Shown: piece after piece, positions 5,000-10,533 of the stretch
How the letters are laid out: each line of letters opens with the position of its first letter
Numbering within the stretch: position 1 is the stretch's first letter
Assembly: GCA_021849525.1 (NCBI GenBank)
Contig: JAJZSS010000024.1
Span: forward strand, 1 to 10,533
Length of the DNA stretch: 10,533 nucleotides
Reading direction: 5' to 3'
DNA from: Chloroflexota bacterium
GTDB taxonomy: Bacteria > Chloroflexota > Anaerolineae > Anaerolineales > UBA4823
Notes under the pieces: model-generated
Told to the model about the DNA's origin: nothing
Seen by the model: only the letters and a program-made list of their open reading frames with translations
The model's database searches: none
Program-made: the position numbers and the translations under genes

Positions 5000-7726
5000 A
5001 TGACCACTGGACAACTCCCCAAAACTTATGATTTTTCTACTACCGAGCAGCGCATCTATGCCTGGTGGGAAGAGAATGGCTTTTTCAAGCCCTCCAATGA
5101 TCCAATTTCACCGGACTTCGATCCCGGCCGCAAGCCCTTTGTCATATCCATCCCCCCTCCGAATGTAACCGGGGAGCTCCACCTGGGTCACGCCATGTTT
5201 GCGGCGATGGAAGATTTGATGATCCGCTATCATCGCATGAAAGGGTTCCCAACCCTCTGGGTGCCGGGAAGCGACCACGCTGGCATTGCCACCCAGCTGC
5301 AAGTGGAAAAAGCGCTGGCAAAAGAGGGGCTGACCCGCGAACAAATCGGGCGTGAGGCTTTTGTAAAGCGGACCTGGGCCTGGAAGGAGAGATACGGGGG
5401 AATTATTACCCAGCAAATCAGGCGGTTAGGCGCCTCCTGCGATTGGTCGCGCCAACGCTTTACCCTGGACAATGGGCTGTCCAAAGCCGTGCGGGAGGCA
5501 TTCGTGCGTTTGTATGAAAAGGAGCTGATCTACCGCGGCCCACGCCTGATCAACTGGTCGCCAGGGCTCAAAACGGCTGTCTCAGACCTGGAAGTAGAAT
5601 ATTCTGAGGAACCAGGAAAGCTGTACTTCTTTAAATATATGCTGGCTGATGGCTCTGGAGATTTCATCCCGGTAGCAACCACCCGCCCAGAGACGATCCT
5701 TGGTGACACAGCGGTAGCAGTTCACCCGGAAGATCCTCGCTATGCAGCCTTTGTGGGCAAACTGGCCCTGGTACCTATCCTGGGACGCCGAATTCCGGTG
5801 ATCGCCGATGATTATGTCGATCGCGAATTTGGCACCGGGGCATTGAAAATTACCCCGGGTCACGATCCCAACGATTACCTGATCGGTCAGCACCATGGGC
5901 TGGAACTGATCTCGGTGCTGGATACCGCAGCCAGGGTGAACGAGAATGGCGGCAAGTATGCCGGGCAGGACCGGTTTGAAGCGCGCCAGAACCTGTGGGA
6001 AGATATGCGCCGCGCTGGATTGGTAATTAAAGAGCAGCCATACACGCTCAATGTGCCCCGCTCGCAGCGCGGCGGCGAAATTGTGGAGCCAATGGTATCT
6101 ACCCAGTGGTTTGTTCAGATCAAACCCCTGGCAGAAGCGGCCCTTAAGGCAGTCCAGGATGGCAGGATCCGGATTGTGCCTGAGCACTTCACCAAGGTGT
6201 ACTACAACTGGATGGAAAACATCCAGGATTGGTGCATCTCGCGCCAGTTGTGGTGGGGGCACCGGATCCCAGTATGGTACTGCCAGGATTGCGGTGAGAT
6301 GATCGTATCCCGCCAGGACCCAACTAACTGCCCGAAATGCGAGAGTACGAACCTGGAACAGGATCCGGATGTGCTCGATACCTGGTTTTCATCCGGATTG
6401 TGGCCTTTTTCGACCCTGGGCTGGCCTGAGGAAACACCCGATTACAAATATTTTTATCCCACTTCGATCATGGAAACCGGCTATGATATCTTATTTTTCT
6501 GGGTGGCGCGCATGATTATGGACGGGCTGGAATTTACCGGGCAAATCCCCTTCCATACCGTCTACCTGCACGGCTTGATCCGTGATGAGAACGGGCGCAA
6601 AATGAGTAAGAGTTATGGGAATGTCATCGATCCGCTGATTGTCATGGACGAGATGGGAACAGACGCCCTGCGCTTCACCCTGCTGGTAGGTTCTACACCG
6701 GGTCAGGACATGAATCTGAGCCTGAAGAAAGTGGAAGCCAACCGCAACTTCGCCAACAAACTGTGGAATGCCACTCGCTTCGTCATCGGGGCGCTGGACC
6801 AGGCTGACCTGGGGGAGCCGTTCCAGCAGGACAAATCCGAAGCCCAGAATTGGACTCTGGCTGACTCCTGGATCTGGGCGCGCCTGCAGGCTTTGGTGCG
6901 CGATGTAGAACGCCTATTTCAGAACTTCCAATACGGCGAGGCAGGTCGCCAGATTTACGACTTCATGTGGGGCGATTTCGCGGATTGGTATGTGGAAATC
7001 GCCAAGCTGCAGCTCAATCAGGGCAGCAGCCGGGCAAGGCAGACTGCCTTGACATTGGTACGAGTGCTTGATCAGACCCTGCGCTTGCTGCATCCATTCA
7101 TTCCGTTCATTACGGAAGAACTGTGGGGACATCTTAAAGCTGCCGTCCTGGAACATCTCCCGGAGGCAGCCCCGGAAGGGGGTTGGGAAGCTGGTTTAAT
7201 TGTGGCGACCTGGCCCGAGCCACGCCCCGAAGCGGACTGGGAAGCCAGGAAATCAGCCGATTTCGCTCTGATCCAGGAGATGGTACGGACGGTCCGCAAC
7301 CTGCGCGCCGAGAAAAATGTCAAGCCTGGCCGGCGGATTCCGGCGATTATCGCTGCAGGCGGGCAGACCGCCATGCTGGAGACCCAGGCAGCGGCGATCG
7401 CCAGCCTGGCGCAGCTCGACCTGGGCGCCCTGCAGATTATTGACCGGTTGGATGGGAAACCAGAAGGTCATATTGCGCTGGTGGTTGGAGCGGTGGAAAT
7501 CTATCTGCCGCTGGCCGGGCTGGTGGATGTGAATGAAGAACGGGCACGCCTCGAAAAAGATCTGGCAGGCACTGAAGCTCAAATCCAGCGCCTGGAGAGC
7601 CTGCTGGGGTCTTCGTTCGCAGAGAATGCCCCCTCGAATGTGGTCCAGAAAGAGCGCGAAAAACTGGCTGGCTACAAGGAAACTGCCAGCCGGTTGAAAG
7701 CTCAGCTGGCAGCGCTGGTGGAGTAG
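5000..7726 (+). CDS. valS: Valyl-tRNA synthetase
   Basis: A cytosolic class I synthetase that charges tRNA-Val and edits mischarged threonine. The 908-residue length is normal for the family. The HIGH-type signature is HLGH (61-64) within PPPNVTGELHLGHAM. It is followed by the CP1 editing domain (about 190-350, with ATTRPETILGDTAVAVHPED). A zinc-ribbon insertion, C428-x2-C431 and C444-x2-C447, precedes DVLDTWFSSGLWPFSTLGWP. The KMSKS loop (534-538) is in GRKMSKSYGNVIDPL. The anticodon-binding helical domain includes LLHPFIPFITEELW, and the C-terminal tRNA-binding coiled coil spans about 843-908. The frame is open from a TTG at 4970, but the ATG at 5000 is chosen because GGAG (4990-4993) lies 6 bases upstream and the earlier codons follow directly on the T-box terminator. 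Expression is controlled by the T-box leader; the next gene is 11 bases downstream. Confidence 0.98.
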   Translation: MTTGQLPKTYDFSTTEQRIYAWWEENGFFKPSNDPISPDFDPGRKPFVISIPPPNVTGELHLGHAMFAAMEDLMIRYHRMKGFPTLWVPGSDHAGIATQLQVEKALAKEGLTREQIGREAFVKRTWAWKERYGGIITQQIRRLGASCDWSRQRFTLDNGLSKAVREAFVRLYEKELIYRGPRLINWSPGLKTAVSDLEVEYSEEPGKLYFFKYMLADGSGDFIPVATTRPETILGDTAVAVHPEDPRYAAFVGKLALVPILGRRIPVIADDYVDREFGTGALKITPGHDPNDYLIGQHHGLELISVLDTAARVNENGGKYAGQDRFEARQNLWEDMRRAGLVIKEQPYTLNVPRSQRGGEIVEPMVSTQWFVQIKPLAEAALKAVQDGRIRIVPEHFTKVYYNWMENIQDWCISRQLWWGHRIPVWYCQDCGEMIVSRQDPTNCPKCESTNLEQDPDVLDTWFSSGLWPFSTLGWPEETPDYKYFYPTSIMETGYDILFFWVARMIMDGLEFTGQIPFHTVYLHGLIRDENGRKMSKSYGNVIDPLIVMDEMGTDALRFTLLVGSTPGQDMNLSLKKVEANRNFANKLWNATRFVIGALDQADLGEPFQQDKSEAQNWTLADSWIWARLQALVRDVERLFQNFQYGEAGRQIYDFMWGDFADWYVEIAKLQLNQGSSRARQTALTLVRVLDQTLRLLHPFIPFITEELWGHLKAAVLEHLPEAAPEGGWEAGLIVATWPEPRPEADWEARKSADFALIQEMVRTVRNLRAEKNVKPGRRIPAIIAAGGQTAMLETQAAAIASLAQLDLGALQIIDRLDGKPEGHIALVVGAVEIYLPLAGLVDVNEERARLEKDLAGTEAQIQRLESLLGSSFAENAPSNVVQKEREKLAGYKETASRLKAQLAALVE

Positions 7727-7737
7727 GAGGAACAACG

Positions 7738-8610
7738 GTGCGCATTGGAATGATCTATCCCCAAACAGAATATGGGAATGATCCCGCGGCTATTCGCGAT
7801 TATGCCCAGATAGCTGAAGACCTGGGCTTCACCCATCTGCTGGCATATGATCATATTCTGGGTGAAAACGCAGCTATTCCCGCCCAGGGCTACCGGCCTT
7901 ATACCCATCTGTCCGCATTTCAAGAGCCATTCGTCCTGTTCAGTTACCTGGCAGGTCTTACCCGGCAGCTGGAGTTCACCACCGGGATCCTGATCCTGCC
8001 TCAGCGGCAAACCGCAGTAGTAGCCAAACAGGCTGCTACTCTGGATATACTCAGTCAGGGGCGGCTTCGTCTGGGTATTGGTCTAGGCTGGAATGCAGTT
8101 GAATATGAAGCATTGAACGAAAACTTCCACAACCGCGGCAAACGCAGCGAAGAACAGATATATGTACTGCGCAAGCTTTGGACAGAACCGGTGGTCACTT
8201 ACCTGGGAAAATACCACACCATCACTGAGTCAGGGCTGAATCCGATGCCGGTCCAACGCCCAATTCCGATCTGGTTAGGGGGTGTGGCAGAGGCTGTGCT
8301 AAAGCGGGCAGTGCATCTGGGAGACGGCTGGATGCCCAATTACCGGACCTTCGAGCAAGCCAAACCTGCTCTGGAAACCCTCCGAGGCTACCTCGAAGAA
8401 GCTGGGCGCCCTGCTGCCAGTTTTGGGATCGAAGCGCGCGTGATTTACGATCCAAACCAGCCCGAAAAATGGCTGAAAGACGCTGAAGATTGGCAGCAAG
8501 CTGGGGCAACCCATCTCTCGCTGAATGTGATGGGGCTTGGATATAACACCCCGGAACAACATTTAGCCGTTCTGGAACAGATTGCCAGTGAGGTGGGGCT
8601 AAAACGCTGA
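7738..8610 (+). CDS. LLM-class (luciferase-like) F420-dependent-type oxidoreductase
   Basis: A 290-residue TIM-barrel flavin/F420 oxidoreductase of the bacterial-luciferase superfamily. Recognisable parts are MRIGMIYPQTEYGND at the N-terminus, AEDLGFTHLLAYDHILG (about 27-43) and FVLFSYLAGLTRQLEFTTGILILPQR. The typical block GRLRLGIGLGWNAVEYEALN with RGKRSEEQI follows, then PIPIWLGG near 178. Members use reduced flavin or coenzyme F420; F420 use is a guess based on the closest-looking subgroup, and the substrate is unknown. The start is a GTG at 7738, supported by GGAGG (7726-7730) 7 bases upstream; no better ATG exists. GGAGG overlaps the valS stop codon, and the 11-base gap without a terminator suggests read-through from the valS transcript, so it may also respond to the T-box. 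Confidence 0.88.
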   Translation: MRIGMIYPQTEYGNDPAAIRDYAQIAEDLGFTHLLAYDHILGENAAIPAQGYRPYTHLSAFQEPFVLFSYLAGLTRQLEFTTGILILPQRQTAVVAKQAATLDILSQGRLRLGIGLGWNAVEYEALNENFHNRGKRSEEQIYVLRKLWTEPVVTYLGKYHTITESGLNPMPVQRPIPIWLGGVAEAVLKRAVHLGDGWMPNYRTFEQAKPALETLRGYLEEAGRPAASFGIEARVIYDPNQPEKWLKDAEDWQQAGATHLSLNVMGLGYNTPEQHLAVLEQIASEVGLKR

Positions 8611-8641
8611 CCTGGTAATTTACTTAAGTTACGGCCAACAT

Positions 8642-8672
8642 GTCCAGGTTGTCAACACCCTGTTACCTGGAC
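8642..8672. repeat. Inverted repeat between convergent genes
   Basis: GTCCAGGT (8642-8649) and ACCTGGAC (8665-8672) form a perfect 8-bp inverted repeat with a 15-base loop. It lies in the 83-base gap between the luciferase-like gene and the convergent dioxygenase. It lacks a T-run on either strand, so it is at best a weak or Rho-assisted terminator, and could equally be a protein-binding site. Confidence 0.4.
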
Positions 8673-8693
8673 CGATTGAGGATTTCACTCCAC

Positions 8694-9644
8694 TTAGCTT
8701 TCAACGAGGGCAGGTAAGGTCAGAGACGGTAAATTCGCCTGGATAACTTCCCGGTTCGGTTCGAACCAGGCAGGCAGGCGCAGTTTGCTTCCCAGGTTTT
8801 CCAGCGTCTCATCAACCTGAAAGCCAGGAGTATCGGTAGCAATCTCGAACAGGATCCCCGAATCCTCTCGAAAATAGATGGAATGGAAATACTGGCGATC
8901 CTGAACGGGAGTTACCCGATAACCCAGTCCGGCAAGCTGGTCGAGCCAGGCTAACTGGTCGCTGTCGCTGGGGGTACGCCAGGCAATATGATGATTGGTG
9001 CCAGTCCCACCGAGACCACGTTCGTTTACAGGCAGCAAATCGATCAGGCTGCCGAATGTTGAATCGGGTGCTTTCAATCGAAGGTGGGTGCTGCTTTCCA
9101 TGACCCGTTCAAAGCCAAACACATTTTCAAGGAGCTGAGCAGAACCGTCCAGGCTGCCGACAAATAATGTCGCCCCATGGAATCCGCGGATCGCCTGGTC
9201 AACCGGCAGCGGACCATTCTTCCAACCGGGGAGCCCGTTTGCTGTCTCCGTACCCACCAGTTTCAAACGCAAGCCATCTGGATCCTGAAAAGTTAATACC
9301 GCTTCACCAAACCGTTCCTACACCTCACTGGTAGGGACATTCAGATAGGTCAGCCGTTTTTGCCATTCGGCAAGCGAGCTCGCCGGGACAGAAAATGAAA
9401 TCACACCGACTTGACCGGCGCCCACCTGGCCACGGCGAGCATTCTCGAAGGGAAAAAATGTCAGAATGGTCCCAGGTGTTCCGGTTTCATTCCCAAAATA
9501 GAAGTGATAGGTTCCAGGATCATCAAAATTAACAGTTAATTTGATCAGGCGCAGACCCAGAACCCGGGTATAAAAATCAAGATTTCGCTGCGGGTCGCTT
9601 GCCAAGGCTGTGATATGGTGAATACCATTAATTGGGGTAGCCAT
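8694..9644 (-). pseudogene. VOC-family ring-cleaving dioxygenase (MhqO-like) interrupted by an in-frame TAG
   Basis: Read through, this is a 316-codon type I extradiol dioxygenase made of two vicinal-oxygen-chelate domains. Similar proteins (MhqO, MhqE, LinE) open hydroquinone-type rings with Fe(II). The N-terminal piece (9644 to 9321) has MATPINGIHHITALASDPQRN and the fold continues smoothly to VPTSEV. Codon 109 (9320-9318) is TAG, and the same frame resumes at once with ERFGEAVLTFQDPDGLRLKL and continues to the TAA at 8694-8696. Metal ligands are visible in both pieces: HHIT near residue 9, NHHIAWRT in the second domain and LFEIATD. So only one base appears to separate it from an intact gene. 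As written, the product would be a 108-residue fragment lacking the catalytic second domain; internal initiation is possible but unlikely. The start is well supported: GGAGG inside the end of marR lies 7 bases before the ATG. Whether the stop is a true mutation or a sequence error cannot be decided here. Confidence 0.85.
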
Positions 9645-9646
9645 TG

Positions 9647-10120
9647 TTATGCCTCCATCGGGGTCGATAGTGATAAGGGATTGTTTTTATCCAGACGAGT
9701 CAATAAACCAGACAAACTGGTCAGCTCGTCATCGGAAAATTGGCTAAATATTGAAGATAACTCTCGCTCGAGCGCAGGGGCTGCCCGCTCGAATAACGCC
9801 TTTCCGGTCGAAGTTAAGAATAGCTGGTAGCTGCGCCGGTCTTGCGGGGTGTCCTGCCGTTCGACCAGCCCGGCATTTTCAAGGCGGTCGATCAAACCAC
9901 AGATATTGCCTTTGGTAACCAGTAATCTTCCCGCCAGGGCTTGCTGGCTCAACCCTGGGTTTCGAGCAAGCTGAGACAGAATATCGAATTGCGCTGCGGT
10001 AAGATTAAAAGGCACCAGCGCTTCCCGCTCGCGGCGGGATATTTGCTGGTGGCTGCGGGTAAGGCGCTGCCAGGCGATGATGGATCTTCGAGTAGATCGA
10101 ATGCTGTCGTGGCTGTTCAT
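9647..10120 (-). CDS. MarR-family transcriptional regulator (MhqR-like context)
   Basis: A 157-residue winged-helix repressor. The helix-turn-helix runs about residues 57-82 (LSQQALAGRLLVTKGNICGLIDRLE) and the wing is ERQDTPQDRRSYQLFLT (87-103), with dimerisation helices at both ends. There is no N-terminal cysteine of the OhrR type; the single Cys74 lies in the recognition-helix region. The ATG at 10120 is preceded by GAAGGA with about 8 bases of spacing. The stop codon lies 2 bases before the dioxygenase ATG, so both genes form one operon. MarR next to a ring-cleaving dioxygenase is the arrangement of MhqR-type loci that respond to quinones or hydroquinones; this ligand is inferred from context only. 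A palindrome at its own transcription start suggests autorepression. Confidence 0.92.
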   Translation of the reverse strand: MNSHDSIRSTRRSIIAWQRLTRSHQQISRREREALVPFNLTAAQFDILSQLARNPGLSQQALAGRLLVTKGNICGLIDRLENAGLVERQDTPQDRRSYQLFLTSTGKALFERAAPALERELSSIFSQFSDDELTSLSGLLTRLDKNNPLSLSTPMEA

Positions 10121-10138
10121 CAGAATATTCCTTCACTG

Positions 10139-10158
10139 ATAGTTTATATATAAACTAT
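10139..10158. promoter_or_regulatory. 20-bp perfect palindrome, candidate MarR operator
   Basis: Two 10-base arms (ATAGTTTATA and its exact complement TATAAACTAT) meet without a spacer. The site begins about 19 bases upstream of the marR ATG and starts some 6 bases downstream of the proposed -10 box, so it overlaps the expected transcription start. Length, symmetry and position are typical of MarR dimer operators that block their own promoter. Confidence 0.75.
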
Positions 10159-10163
10159 ATACA

Positions 10164-10192
10164 TATATACTATAATAGGTGGGATTTGTCAA
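10164..10192 (-). promoter_or_regulatory. Promoter of the marR-dioxygenase operon
   Basis: On the minus strand a perfect TTGACA -35 box (10187-10192) is followed after 17 bases by TATATA (10164-10169). Predicted initiation near 10157 falls at the edge of the palindrome at 10139-10158. Confidence 0.7.
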
Positions 10193-10276
10193 GCTATTTC
10201 ATTATGTAATTTGCCAAATAAGGTTAGAAATGTGTTATTTTTTAGATCATCGCCTTCCCTTGAGCAACAGATCGCA

Positions 10277-10282
10277 TATAAT
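10277..10282 (+). promoter_or_regulatory. Possible -10 box of the ferredoxin gene
   Basis: A consensus TATAAT lies 35 bases before the ferredoxin ATG. No convincing -35 box is found at 16-18 bases, so the assignment is weak. The rest of the 10193-10317 gap is AT-rich and shows no other feature. Confidence 0.3.
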
Positions 10283-10317
10283 CAGGATGAAATCCCCTTT
10301 TGTAAGAGGGAAAATTA

Positions 10318-10533
10318 ATGCCGAAATTAACAATTTCAGGAATTACATTCAATGTCGAAAAAGGTAAACGCCTCGTGCTGGCGATCGAGGAAAACGGCAT
10401 CGCCATCGGTCACCGCTGCGGCGGAGAAGCCCACTGCACAAGTTGCCGGGTAAAATTTCAGGTAGGTGAACCGGAGACGATGACCCTGGCCGAATTCAGC
10501 CGTCTCACCGAGACAGGTTTATTGGGCGAGGCT
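10318..10533 (+). CDS. 2Fe-2S ferredoxin, N-terminal part
   Basis: Seventy-two codons are present before the window ends. The product starts MPKLTISGITFNVEKGKRLVLAIEENG, a plant/adrenodoxin-type beta-grasp ferredoxin start. It then carries three cluster ligands C34, C40 and C43 (CGGEAHCTSC, spacing C-x5-C-x2-C) followed by GEPETMTLAEFSRL. The fourth cysteine would lie just beyond the right edge. Such proteins carry single electrons between a reductase and an acceptor enzyme; the partner is not visible. C-x5-C-x2-C resembles adrenodoxin-like rather than photosynthetic ferredoxins (C-x4-C-x2-C). The ATG has GAGGG (10306-10310) 7 bases upstream. It is divergent from the marR operon, so one regulatory region serves both. 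Confidence 0.87.
   Translation, partial: MPKLTISGITFNVEKGKRLVLAIEENGIAIGHRCGGEAHCTSCRVKFQVGEPETMTLAEFSRLTETGLLGEA

Noticed and set aside
5582..6262. A 226-codon open frame antisense to valS
   Set aside because: It lies wholly inside the confidently identified synthetase gene, has no ribosome-binding site or recognisable domain, and is typical of shadow frames in GC-rich codons.
8642..8672. Intrinsic terminator for the luciferase-like gene
   Set aside because: The hairpin has a large loop and no T-run on either strand, so it is listed only as an inverted repeat.
9318..9320. Selenocysteine or pyrrolysine-type recoding at the internal stop
   Set aside because: The codon is TAG, not TGA, the dioxygenase family is not known to use pyrrolysine, and TAG ends other genes here. 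Mutation or sequence error is simpler.
1..10533. CRISPR arrays, tRNA/rRNA genes, transposases, attachment sites, defence or secretion clusters
   Set aside because: Neither strand showed direct-repeat arrays, RNA gene signatures or mobile-element proteins; the content is housekeeping and small metabolic genes.

Overview
The window looks like an ordinary core-genome stretch of a free-living bacterium of moderate GC content, most likely a Chloroflexota (Anaerolineae-like) species. This placement is an inference from a tRNA-sensing T-box leader outside an obviously Firmicutes context, a divergent PlsY, an F420-type luciferase-like oxidoreductase and the overall style of the proteins. No rRNA, tRNA, IS element, CRISPR array, phage gene or toxin cassette was seen, and I found no convincing new multi-gene system.

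Region 1 (1-1410, minus strand): a family 4 glycosyltransferase followed by a YraN/UPF0102 gene that runs off the left edge. They share a 4-base ATGA overlap and have a recognisable promoter at 1381-1409. Region 2 (1509-3519, plus strand): a polytopic membrane protein of unknown function overlaps a stand-alone JAMM/M67 metallopeptidase. A PlsY-like glycerol-3-phosphate acyltransferase with unusual motifs follows, and a strong bidirectional terminator (3540-3574) closes it. Region 3 (3579-4580, minus strand): a metallo-beta-lactamase-fold hydrolase with a complete metal-ligand set and a very acidic C-terminal tail, with its own likely promoter.

Region 4 (about 4581-8610, plus strand): an AT-rich leader and a well-formed T-box riboswitch precede valS. 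The specifier codon reads as GTC (valine) and the T-box bulge has TGGT, complementary to an ACCA tRNA end. A luciferase-like oxidoreductase follows valS by 11 bases and is probably in the same transcript. Region 5 (8694-10192, minus strand): a MarR regulator and a ring-cleaving (VOC) dioxygenase form a tight two-gene operon resembling MhqR-controlled quinone-detoxification loci. The dioxygenase is interrupted by one in-frame TAG at codon 109. A perfect 20-bp palindrome just downstream of the marR -10 box is a strong candidate autorepression operator. Region 6 (10318-end, plus strand): the start of a 2Fe-2S ferredoxin gene.

The best leads are the nonsense codon in the dioxygenase, the fully readable Val T-box with a downstream oxidoreductase, the MarR operator, and the PlsY that lacks residues usually conserved in the family.
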